Source: Streptomyces sp. NBC_00102 (GTDB lineage Bacteria > Actinomycetota > Actinomycetes > Streptomycetales > Streptomycetaceae). From it: 64,000 bases of DNA. Below are positions 27,075 to 34,706 of the stretch, in pieces. The stretch's first letter is position 1. Each line of letters begins with the position of its first letter. The notes beneath the pieces are model-generated. The model had not been told where the DNA came from, searched no databases, and saw only the letters and a list, made by a program, of their open reading frames with translations. The stretch lies in NCBI RefSeq assembly GCF_026343115.1, contig NZ_JAPEMC010000001.1:1612001-1676000 (forward strand), read 5' to 3'. The translations under genes were made by a program, and so were the position numbers.

Positions 27075-27562
27075 GAGATCGGTCTTTCTAAGGGTTGTCG
27101 ATCTTTGGTGAGACCCCGGCCTGGTGCTCCAACACCGCGTCGGGGTCGTTTCGTTGGGGGCACCGTAAGCAGACGCGACTCTCCGTTGCAACTCGTTCAC
27201 CATTAGTCATACTTGCTGGCCGTGACGGGGTGGGAGGGAGGGGAGGTTTCCCCAAACCCCCTTACCTACCTCCCGGATGTACAACACCGCTCGAATCCCG
27301 GACCTCGCATCCCGACCCCCGAATCCCGAAGCTCAAGCGTCGGCCCGAACGCCTCTCCAGGCCCCTCGAACGAGTGATGGGGCAGGCGGAGTAGACAGCG
27401 AAGCTCGAACCCCGGGGCCCAAGACCCAAGACCCGAGACCCGAGACCCGTGCCGGGGGCGGGTCCTGTCGCACCGTCCACCGGGCGGGGCAGGTTCGTAC
27501 CCTGCGTACGCCAGGAGAAGTCCGGGCGTCGACCGCCGCAACGGCACCCCAACGTGGCGCGG
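27075..27562. other. 488-base intergenic region with a heptamer tandem repeat
   Basis: The stretch lies between the starts or ends of two minus-strand genes and contains no ORF I can support. Near 27190-27220 it is AT-richer and probably holds the promoter of the winged-helix gene. From 27418 to 27449 the heptamer CCCAAGA/CCCGAGA is repeated four times in tandem plus a partial copy. Two loosely similar GAATCCCG/CCCGAA segments occur near 27290-27335. The rest has no feature I recognise. Confidence 0.5.
27418..27449. repeat. Tandem heptamer repeat (CCCAAGA/CCCGAGA)
   Basis: Copies at 27418-27424, 27425-27431, 27432-27438 and 27439-27445, followed by a partial CCCG. The first two copies read AAGA and the last two GAGA. 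It is non-coding and could be variable between strains. Confidence 0.7.
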
Positions 27563-28378
27563 TTACTCGTCCTCGGTCTTCACGAGCGAGGTGACGGGTG
27601 CGGGCCGTGTGGCCCCTGCGTTCTCCGCTTCTGCCTCTGCCTGCGCGTCGACGAGGTCGCGGACCAGCAGGGTCGCCCCGGCGACCGCGCCGGGCATCAG
27701 GAACACGGCGACGAGCGGGATCAGGAAGGCGAGGGTCAGCGGGACGCCGAACCCGAGGACCAGCATCCGCCGGCCGCGCAGCAGCGCCAGGCGGGCACGC
27801 AGATCGCGGCCCCGGCGCTGGAGGGCGACGGAGGTGAGCTCCTCGGCGAGGAAGTAGCCGGAGACACAGAAGCCCAGGGCGGGTACGACGGTCTGCCCGG
27901 CCACCGGGATGAAACCGAGGGCGAAGAGGACGACGCCGTAGAGGGCGACCCGCACGAGGATGCGGACGGAGTCCCGGGCGGAGACCCAGAGTTCGCGCCA
28001 GAGCGGCAGCCCCGACTCGTGGACCGCGCCGCCTTCGCTGCGGTCGACCTCCTCGGAGAGCGACTCGTAGAACGGCTGGCCGACCAGGAGCGTGACGGCG
28101 GTGAACGTGATGACCGCCAGGAACAGGCCGAAGACGAAGAGCAGCACGGTCAGCGTGTTGCGGAGCAGGCCGAGCCAGGGCGAGGACCAGTCGTCGGCGA
28201 ACGGGGTGGACCAGTCCACCAAGTCGTCGGCGCCGTAGGCGAGTCCGACGAGTGCGCCCGCGTACACGACGAGGGTGATCAGTCCGGGAAGCAGACCGAA
28301 ACCGAACCAGCGGCCGTGCCGGCCGACCCAGCGCTGCCCCTTCAGCAAGTAGCCGAATCCGGCCGCGAGATCACTCAT
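27563..28378 (-). CDS. EI24-domain membrane protein (CysZ-like)
   Basis: A 271-residue integral membrane protein. Hydrophobic segments are visible at WFGFGLLPGLITLVVYAG, LTVLLFVFGLFLAVITFTAVTLL, VALYGVVLFALGFIPVAG and LVLGFGVPLTLAFLIPLVAVFLMPG, with LVGQPFYESLSEEV after the second. This is the EI24/CysZ pattern; CysZ is a sulfate-related membrane protein, but the actinobacterial members are not all characterised. It is downstream of no obvious operon mate. Confidence 0.82.
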   Translation of the reverse strand: MSDLAAGFGYLLKGQRWVGRHGRWFGFGLLPGLITLVVYAGALVGLAYGADDLVDWSTPFADDWSSPWLGLLRNTLTVLLFVFGLFLAVITFTAVTLLVGQPFYESLSEEVDRSEGGAVHESGLPLWRELWVSARDSVRILVRVALYGVVLFALGFIPVAGQTVVPALGFCVSGYFLAEELTSVALQRRGRDLRARLALLRGRRMLVLGFGVPLTLAFLIPLVAVFLMPGAVAGATLLVRDLVDAQAEAEAENAGATRPAPVTSLVKTEDE

Positions 28379-28705
28379 GGCGTCAGGGTACGTGCCGGTC
28401 CTCCGGGGCCCGCGCGCGGTGTAACCGGAGCGATCCGGACCACCGGGTGGCGGCGGTCCCGTGCGGTGCGCCACGGCCCCTGCGGGAAGGGCTTTCCGAG
28501 CGGGAGATGGAACCTTCATGGCCTCCCGGTTAACCACTATTGAAGATCAGAAAATCACACAGAGTTTCCACGGGAGTGCCATACGCTGCACACCGAAAGC
28601 CGCGCCCCGGCCGCCTCTCCACTCACCGTGGTCGCATCCGGGTGCCGCGCGGCCATCCCAACTCCCCGGCCCTGTGCCGGGTTTCCTCGTGGGGGCTTCA
28701 TACCT
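28379..28705. other. 327-base divergent intergenic region
   Basis: It lies between the start of the EI24 protein and the start of the secreted propeller protein. An AT-rich island at about 28530-28570 (TTAACCACTATTGAAG, then GAAAATCACA) is the likely promoter zone, with a TACGCT hexamer at 28582-28587. A small CCCGGC/GCCGGG hairpin with trailing T's lies at 28665-28684, just before the RBS. I see no gene here. Confidence 0.4.
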
Positions 28706-30649
28706 GTGCGAACGCGCAGCATTTCGACCGCGACGACGCTCGCGGTCCTCTTCAGCTCGGCGGCTCTGACCGTCGTGTCGGCCGGCGCAGCGTCGGCCGC
28801 TTCCGCCTATGTCACCAACCCCGTCGGCCTGGTGGCCGACGGTCCGCTCCAGCGGGTCTACGCGGGTGACTCCTCCTCCGGCAAGATCGTCGCGACCGAC
28901 TACGCCGGTACCCTCGTCGACTCCGTCGGCGGCCTCTCCGGCATCGGTGATCTCGCCGTCTCCGACGATGGCCTGACCCTCTGGGCCGCACTCCCGTCCA
29001 CGCACGAGATCGTGGCGCTGGACGCGGCCACCCTCGACGTGCTGGCCCGCCACCCGGTCGCGACCAGCAGCGGGCCCCGGTCCGTCGCCTTCACCGGCGG
29101 CAAGCTCTGGTTCACCTACGGCGACCAGTGGGACGGCGATCTGGGTTCGGTGGACCCGGCCGTCGACCCGGCGACCGGAACGGCGGTGACCTTGGGCCTG
29201 TTCCCCAAGTCCGCCGCCACCATCGGCATCTGGGGCGGAGGACTTCTCGACGCGGACCCGGGCACCCCGGGCGTGCTGGCCATCGGCGAGACGGGCAGCA
29301 CCCCGAGCTCGATGGCCGTCGTCGACGTGTCCGGCGCCACCCCTCTCCTCACCGCCTGGCACGCCGGGGGCGGCTCCATGGTCCCCGATCTCCGTGAAAT
29401 CGACCTGGTGCCGGGTGGCCAGGTCCTGGTGAACGGCACCGACCGCATCGCCTACGGCGGCGGCGCCTTCAGCCCGGCGGGCTCCTACCCGGGCGGCCAG
29501 CGCGCCGACATCGCACCGAACGGCCTGGTGGCCCAGCTCGTCGGCACGAACATCGCCGTCTACCGGCCCAATGCCGTCACACCGCTGCGTACCTACCCCA
29601 CCGGCGTCCTCGGCGGGGCGAACCTGACCTGGGCGCCGGACTCCTCACGCGCGTTCGCGCTGCTCAAGACCAGCAACGGCTACCTGCTGAGGGCCCTCAC
29701 GGACCCGACGAAGAACGTCCCGACGCTGACGGTCAACGCCCCGTCCACGGCCACCCGCGCCAAGAAGCTCACGGTGACGGGCCGCCTGTCGGCGTCGGTT
29801 GCTCTGCCGGCCGGGTCGAAGCTCAAGGTCACCCGTTCCGACGCGGGCCTCACCGGGCGCATCCTGCCCACCGTGACGGTCAAGGCGGACGGTACCTACT
29901 CGTTCACCGACACGCCCACCCTCGGCGGCACGGTCACCTACGCGGTGTCCTACGCCGGTGACGCCGGGCACGCGTCCGTCAGCGCCTCGGACAACGTCAC
30001 GGTCTCGCGCTCGGCGGCGCCGCTGACGCTGAACAAGAACGGCGGTGTCTACGACCTCGGTGCCGACGTTACCTTCACCGCCCACCTCGGCTCGACGTAC
30101 AAGAACCGCACGGTCGAGATCTGGGTGAACCCGTTCGGCACGGACAAGCCGAACAAGCTGGTGAAGACGGCGGTGGTCAACTCCGCCGGCAACATCTCCA
30201 CGACGGTCGACCTGACCCGTGACACCACGGTGACGGCGGTCTTCAAGGGCGACGGCGTCTACGCCCCGAAGTCGGTGCAGTCCACCGTGTGGACCCGGGC
30301 CCGGGTGTCCACGGCCGTCTCCGGCTACTTCCGGACCGGCAACATCGGCTCCACGCCGTACTACTGGTTCCACAAGAACACCGATCCGGTGATCACCACG
30401 GTCATGTCCGCCTATCCGGGCCGCAGTGAGCGCCTGGACCTGGAGGTCTACTACGGGGGCCGCTGGTACGCCGCCGACGCGGAGTTCTTCGAACTCGACT
30501 CCGCGGGCCGCGCCGACGTATGGATCCCCGCACCCGGCGAGGTCGGCATCCGTGCCCGGATCCGCGCGACCTACGTCGACGGGGCGTCGGGCGACAACGT
30601 CAACTCGACGACGTACGGCGCCTGGAAGTACCTGTACTTCGCCAACTGA
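28706..30649 (+). CDS. Secreted beta-propeller protein with Ig-like repeats
   Basis: A 647-residue secreted protein. The GTG at 28706 gives a signal peptide (RTRSISTATTLAVLFSSAALTVVSAGAASA) with an AxA cleavage site, and GGGGG lies about 10 bases upstream. The first 340 residues are a propeller of YVTN/NHL-like strands with many L/V-D-x-A-T turns. About 350-560 carries two Ig-like repeats (LTVTGRLSASVALPAGSKLKV and ITFTAHLGSTY-like units), followed by a C-terminal beta domain. The role is probably extracellular binding or adhesion, with no catalytic motif seen. Confidence 0.75.
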   Translation: MRTRSISTATTLAVLFSSAALTVVSAGAASAASAYVTNPVGLVADGPLQRVYAGDSSSGKIVATDYAGTLVDSVGGLSGIGDLAVSDDGLTLWAALPSTHEIVALDAATLDVLARHPVATSSGPRSVAFTGGKLWFTYGDQWDGDLGSVDPAVDPATGTAVTLGLFPKSAATIGIWGGGLLDADPGTPGVLAIGETGSTPSSMAVVDVSGATPLLTAWHAGGGSMVPDLREIDLVPGGQVLVNGTDRIAYGGGAFSPAGSYPGGQRADIAPNGLVAQLVGTNIAVYRPNAVTPLRTYPTGVLGGANLTWAPDSSRAFALLKTSNGYLLRALTDPTKNVPTLTVNAPSTATRAKKLTVTGRLSASVALPAGSKLKVTRSDAGLTGRILPTVTVKADGTYSFTDTPTLGGTVTYAVSYAGDAGHASVSASDNVTVSRSAAPLTLNKNGGVYDLGADVTFTAHLGSTYKNRTVEIWVNPFGTDKPNKLVKTAVVNSAGNISTTVDLTRDTTVTAVFKGDGVYAPKSVQSTVWTRARVSTAVSGYFRTGNIGSTPYYWFHKNTDPVITTVMSAYPGRSERLDLEVYYGGRWYAADAEFFELDSAGRADVWIPAPGEVGIRARIRATYVDGASGDNVNSTTYGAWKYLYFAN

Positions 30650-30665
30650 CGCCGTCACCGCAGCA

Positions 30666-30706
30666 GGCAGGGCCGCACCCCCGCGGTACGGGGGTGCGGC
30701 CCTGCC
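30666..30706 (+). terminator. Hairpin after the secreted propeller gene
   Basis: GGCAGGGCCGCACCCCCG (30666-30683) pairs perfectly with 30689-30706 around a 5-base loop. It lies between convergent genes (the ohr stop is 19 bases further) and can serve both strands. Confidence 0.88.
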
Positions 30707-30724
30707 GTGCGTGGTGCGGCGGGA

Positions 30725-31153
30725 TCAGGCGACGACGAGGTCGACCTTGATGTTGCCGCGGGTGGCGTTGGAGTACGGGCAGACCTGGTGGGCCTGCTCC
30801 ACGAGCTCGCGCGCCGTGTCGGTGTCGACGTCCGGAATGGAGACGGTGAGCGCCACCTCCAGGCCGAAGCCGCCGGTGTCCGCCTGGCCGATGCCGACCG
30901 ACGCGGTCACGGTCGACCCGGCGATGCTGATCTTCTTCTGCCGGGCGACGACGCCGAGGGCGCTCTGGAAGCAGGCGCTGTAGCCGGCCGCGAAGAGCTG
31001 CTCGGGGTTGGTGCCGTTGCCGCTGCCGCCCATCGCCTTCGGCGGGTTGACGACGACGTCGAGGTTGCCGTCGTCGGAGTACACCCGGCCGTCACGGCCG
31101 TTCTCGGCGGTGGCGACGGCGGTGTAGGCGACGGATATGTTCGGGATGCTCAT
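30725..31153 (-). CDS. ohr: Organic hydroperoxide resistance protein (Ohr)
   Basis: A 142-residue OsmC/Ohr-fold thiol peroxidase that reduces organic hydroperoxides. Both catalytic cysteines are present: Cys61 in FAAGYSACF and Cys125 in HQVCPYSNATRGN. Residues GGSGNGTNPEQLF before Cys61 are typical of the Ohr branch rather than OsmC. It is downstream of the oxidoreductase gene on the same strand (95 bases). A MarR regulator of OhrR type lies further upstream and could control it, but the spacing makes this uncertain. Confidence 0.93.
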   Translation of the reverse strand: MSIPNISVAYTAVATAENGRDGRVYSDDGNLDVVVNPPKAMGGSGNGTNPEQLFAAGYSACFQSALGVVARQKKISIAGSTVTASVGIGQADTGGFGLEVALTVSIPDVDTDTARELVEQAHQVCPYSNATRGNIKVDLVVA

Positions 31154-31248
31154 ACGGGGATTCCTCCTGCGAGTACGGACGGTGTCCGTGACGGACGGTC
31201 CTGCGGTCGGCGCGGGCGGTCCTGCGGCCGGACGAACGGTCCTGCCGT

Positions 31249-32268
31249 TCAGACGAGCGAGACGATCATCTTGCCGGTGTTCTCGCCGCGCATCAGGCCG
31301 TCGAAGGCGTGGAAGCCGTTCTCGATGCCCTCGACGGTGGTCTCGCGGTACTTGAGCTCGCCCGAGGCCAGCCAGCCGGCGGCCTCCTCGACGAACTTCG
31401 GCCGCAGCGCGGTGTGGTCGCCGACGAGCAGACCCTCCAGGCGCAGCCGCTTGCCGATGACCAGTGCGAGGTTGCGCGGGGCCGGGGTCGGCTCGGTGCT
31501 GTTGTACTGGGCGATCATGCCGCAGATGGCGGCGCGGCCGTGCACGTTGAACGAGGAGAGCGCGGCTTCCAGGTGCTCGCCGCCGACGTTGTCGAAGTAG
31601 ACGTCGATGCCGTCCGGGGCGGCCTCGCGGAGCTGGTCGCGGACCGGGCCGTTCTTGTAGTTGAAGGCCGCGTCGAAGCCGTACTCCTCGACGAGGAGCT
31701 TGACCTTCTCGTCGGAGCCGGCCGAACCGATGACGCGGGATGCGCCCTTGAGCCTGGCCATCTGGCCGACCTGGCTGCCCACGGCTCCGGCGGCGCCGGA
31801 GACGAAGACCGCGTCGCCCTCCTTGAAGGAGGCGACCTCGAAGAGGCCGGCGTAGGCGGTGAGACCGGTCATGCCGAGCACACCGAGGTAGGCGGAGAGC
31901 GGGGCGACGTCCGGGTCCACCTTCGCCACGCGGTTCGCGGGGACGTCGGCGTACTCGCGCCAGCCGAGGCCGTGCAGGACGTGGTCGCCGACGGCGATGC
32001 CCTCGGCGTTCGAGGCGACGACCTCGCCGACCGCGCCGCCCTCCATCGGCTTGTCGAGCTGGAAGGGCGGGGTGTACGACTTCACGTCGTTCATCCGCCC
32101 GCGCATGTAGGGGTCGACCGAGAAGTAGAGGTTGCGGACGAGGACGTGGCCCTCGGCGGGAGCCGACACCGGCGCCTCACGCAGCGCGAAGTCCTCGGGC
32201 TTCGGCCAGCCGTGCGGGCGGGCGACGAGGTGCCATTCGCGGCTGGACGCGGGAAGTGCTGCAGACAT
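31249..32268 (-). CDS. NADP-dependent medium-chain oxidoreductase (alkenal/one reductase type)
   Basis: A 339-residue MDR-family enzyme without the catalytic zinc site. It has the DPYMRGRMN motif, GAAGAVGSQVGQMA cofactor loop and DVYFDNVGGEHLEAAL typical of leukotriene B4 dehydrogenase/2-alkenal reductases. It reduces activated double bonds using NADPH. GAGGAGA lies upstream of the ATG at 32268. It is divergent from a MarR gene over a 157-base region with a tandem duplication and a possible operator, so it is a likely MarR target. Confidence 0.88.
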   Translation of the reverse strand: MSAALPASSREWHLVARPHGWPKPEDFALREAPVSAPAEGHVLVRNLYFSVDPYMRGRMNDVKSYTPPFQLDKPMEGGAVGEVVASNAEGIAVGDHVLHGLGWREYADVPANRVAKVDPDVAPLSAYLGVLGMTGLTAYAGLFEVASFKEGDAVFVSGAAGAVGSQVGQMARLKGASRVIGSAGSDEKVKLLVEEYGFDAAFNYKNGPVRDQLREAAPDGIDVYFDNVGGEHLEAALSSFNVHGRAAICGMIAQYNSTEPTPAPRNLALVIGKRLRLEGLLVGDHTALRPKFVEEAAGWLASGELKYRETTVEGIENGFHAFDGLMRGENTGKMIVSLV

Positions 32269-32337
32269 GGGCTCGGGTTCTCCTCGGTGTGGGGGTACGG
32301 GTGCGGGGTCCGCGCACGACGGGGCGCACGGCACGGA

Positions 32338-32404
32338 AAAGCTTCACCACATAAAGCTTCACCACATGAAACAACCATGCTCCTGAATATTTCATCTTGT
32401 CAAG
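32338..32404. promoter_or_regulatory. Divergent control region with a 15-bp tandem duplication
   Basis: AAAGCTTCACCACAT occurs twice head to tail at 32338-32352 and 32353-32367. A wider inverted pair ATGAAA (32366-32371) and TTTCAT (32390-32395) and the small palindrome CTTGTCAAG (32396-32404) follow. This is the AT-richest stretch between the oxidoreductase and the MarR gene, so it probably contains both promoters and operator sites. Confidence 0.5.
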
Positions 32405-32425
32405 CAACTGGGTATCCTGAGTGTC

Positions 32426-32917
32426 ATGACCACCCCGCGCACGGATCCTCTGACCCTCGAAGTCGTCGAGCTGATCGGCACCGTCGTGGCGCGCTACCAC
32501 GAGGAGTACGACCGGGCCGCCGCATCCTTCTCGCTCACCGGCGCCCAGGCCCGGGTACTGGGTCTGCTGTCCCTGGAACCGATGCCCATGCGCCGTGTCG
32601 CGCAGAAGCTGAAGTGCGAACCGTCGAACGTGACCGGCATCGTGGACCGGCTGGAGGCACGGGACCTGGTCGAGCGCCGCCCTGACCCGCACGACCGGCG
32701 GGTGAAGCTCGCCGCCCCGACCGAGAGGGGGCGCACCACCGCGGTGCGGCTGCGCGAGGCGCTGGACTTCGCCCGTGAGCCGCTGGCCGGTCTGACGGAG
32801 GCGGAGCGCACGGTGCTGCGCGACCTGCTGCGCCGGATGATCGGCGCCGGGCCCGACGGCGACCGCACGGCCCTGGAGGACCTGGTGGCCGGGGCCGCCG
32901 GAGGTCCGGAGAGCTGA
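32426..32917 (+). CDS. MarR-family transcriptional regulator
   Basis: A 163-residue protein with the MarR winged-helix: FSLTGAQARVLGLLSLEPMPMRRVAQKLKCEPSNVTGIVDRLEARDLVERRPDPHDRRVKLAAPTERG. It has no RBS; TATCCT at 32413-32418 ends 7 bases before the ATG, consistent with a leaderless transcript. It has a single cysteine in KLKCEPS, which could be a redox sensor as in OhrR proteins but is in the recognition helix region rather than near the N-terminus. It is divergent from the MDR gene. Confidence 0.88.
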   Translation: MTTPRTDPLTLEVVELIGTVVARYHEEYDRAAASFSLTGAQARVLGLLSLEPMPMRRVAQKLKCEPSNVTGIVDRLEARDLVERRPDPHDRRVKLAAPTERGRTTAVRLREALDFAREPLAGLTEAERTVLRDLLRRMIGAGPDGDRTALEDLVAGAAGGPES

Positions 32918-32939
32918 ACGGCCGGGCAGGATGGACGGT

Positions 32940-33506
32940 ATGACCGCCGCCGCTCCCTTCGGGCCGCTCCAGTTCCAGCTCGTCCTGCTCCGCCGGATGG
33001 CCGACCACCAGCCGGAGCTGGCCGAGGACGCCCGGCACGAGCTGAGCGCCACCCTCGCCGAGGCGCGCGAGGCGAACCGCCGCTGGCAGGCCATGGTGCG
33101 CGGGCCGGGCGGGCGGGGAGTGCTCCGCCGGTACCGCTCCGTGCTCGGCGAGCCCGAGCGGTCCGTCCGGCGGAAGGTCGGCGATCTGGAGTGCTCCGCG
33201 CTGACCTGGCCTCTGCCGCTCTGGCCCGATCTGCGGTTCGAGGTGATGGCGGCGCCCGGCGGCGCCGTGTGGAACGCCTGGCTGGTCCGCGCGCCCGGGA
33301 CCCCGGGCCCCGAGCTGCGGAGCGCGGCCGACCTCACCCCCTGGTCCTGCACGGTGGACGAGGTGGCGCGGGCCTTCGCGCCGGTCCGCCCGATGGAGGG
33401 CAGCGCGCCGACCCGCTGGGCGCTCGCCTTCACGGACCCGGCGACCGGCTCCCCGTACGTCGCCGAGTTCACCTGGGGCCTCTTCCAGCGCCTGCTGCCC
33501 GGCTGA
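32940..33506 (+). CDS. Conserved hypothetical protein
   Basis: A soluble protein of 188 to 191 residues, depending on whether the ATG at 32931 or 32940 is used. It is alpha-helical in the N-terminal 60 residues and mixed beffore the C-terminal strands (AWLVRAPG, RWALAFTDPATGSPYVAEFTWGLFQRLLPG). I recognise no domain or catalytic motif. It starts soon after the MarR stop, so it may share its transcript. Confidence 0.6.
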   Translation: MTAAAPFGPLQFQLVLLRRMADHQPELAEDARHELSATLAEAREANRRWQAMVRGPGGRGVLRRYRSVLGEPERSVRRKVGDLECSALTWPLPLWPDLRFEVMAAPGGAVWNAWLVRAPGTPGPELRSAADLTPWSCTVDEVARAFAPVRPMEGSAPTRWALAFTDPATGSPYVAEFTWGLFQRLLPG

Positions 33507-33641
33507 CGGACGGCCCTGTCGGGCCGGTGCGGCGGGCCACTTCCGGCGTACCTCAGCGCGCGCCCGCTCCCCGCCCCGCCCACGATGCGAAGGAGAGCCG
33601 GCCGCCGCCGGGACACCTCCAGCGCTCTCGGGAGAACCGCC

Positions 33642-34679
33642 GTGACCGTCAGCCTTGAGCAGTTGCGCCGTTGCCACATCGCCGTCGACCTGGGGGCCGC
33701 GAGCACCCGCGTGTACGTGAAGGGGCTCGGGCTCGTCGTGGACGAACCGAGCGTCGTGGCCGTCAACACCCGTACCGGATCGCTCATCGCGGTGGGCGCG
33801 CTCGCCGAGCAGATGACCGGCCGCACCCCCGCGTACATCCGGGTGGCCCGGCCCGTCTCCGGCGGCACCGTCGTGGACATCGAGATGGCCCAGCGGATGC
33901 TGCGCCACCTCATCGGCGAGAAGCTCCGCCGTCAGCTGCGCCGCAAGCCCCGGCTGCGGGCCGCCGCCTGCACCCCGCACGACAGCGACCCGCTGGCCCA
34001 GCGCGCGACGGTGGAGACCCTGGTCGGACTCGGCGCCCGCCGGGTCGAGCTGGTGGACACCCTGATCGCGGCGGCCGTCGGCTGCGGACTCCCCGTCGAG
34101 CAGCCGACCGCGACCATGATCATGGTGTGCGGTGCGGCCACCACCCAGATCGCGGTGCTCTCGCTGGGCTCGATCGTCACCGCCGTGCGCATCCCCATCG
34201 GCGGCAACACCATCGACAACGCGGTGATCCAGCACCTGCGCCAGCACCACCAGCTGATGCTGCCGAGCCAGTCCGTGCGCCCCCTCCAGCTGGCCCTCAG
34301 CGGCAACGGGCTGACCTCGCAGGGGCCCGCAGTGACCGAGATCCACGGCCGTGACGTGGCGACGGGGCTGGCACGTTCGGTGCAGGTGGACACGGCCGCC
34401 GTGCGGCAGGCGATCCACACCCCGCTCACCGCGGTGGTGGACGGCCTCGGCAGGGTGCTGCGGGACTGCCCGCCCGATCTGGTCGCCGACCTCGCCGACC
34501 GGGGCATCATGATGGTCGGCGGCAGCGCGCTGCTGCCGGGCTTCGACCAGTTGCTGCGGACGGCCACCGGGATGCCGGTGACCATCGCGGAGCGGCCCGA
34601 GGCCTGCTCGATCCTCGGCCTCGGCGCGATGCTGGACGGCACGATCGCCCCCATGGTCCTCAACCCGCTCGTCGGCTGA
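33642..34679 (+). CDS. MreB/Mbl-like actin-fold protein
   Basis: A 345-residue actin-like ATPase. The phosphate-1 motif is AVDLGAASTRVYV, the phosphate-2 region MIMVCGAATTQIAVLSLG, and the adenosine motif GIMMVGGSALLPGFDQLL. It is a stand-alone copy: no mreC, mreD, pbp2 or rodA is next to it. Streptomyces have a divergent Mbl/MreB paralogue besides the mre cluster; these act in spore or wall integrity. The GTG at 33642 is preceded by GGGAG at a good distance. The GAF kinase-like gene starts 27 bases after the stop. Confidence 0.85.
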   Translation: MTVSLEQLRRCHIAVDLGAASTRVYVKGLGLVVDEPSVVAVNTRTGSLIAVGALAEQMTGRTPAYIRVARPVSGGTVVDIEMAQRMLRHLIGEKLRRQLRRKPRLRAAACTPHDSDPLAQRATVETLVGLGARRVELVDTLIAAAVGCGLPVEQPTATMIMVCGAATTQIAVLSLGSIVTAVRIPIGGNTIDNAVIQHLRQHHQLMLPSQSVRPLQLALSGNGLTSQGPAVTEIHGRDVATGLARSVQVDTAAVRQAIHTPLTAVVDGLGRVLRDCPPDLVADLADRGIMMVGGSALLPGFDQLLRTATGMPVTIAERPEACSILGLGAMLDGTIAPMVLNPLVG

Positions 34680-34706
34680 CCGCCCCGCGCGGCTGGGGCG
34701 AGGCGG

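Noticed and set aside
31194..31250. GGTCCTGC repeated three times and a GAACGG/CCGTTC hairpin near the oxidoreductase stop
   Set aside because: The stem is only 6 bp and overlaps the last codons, so I do not call a terminator.
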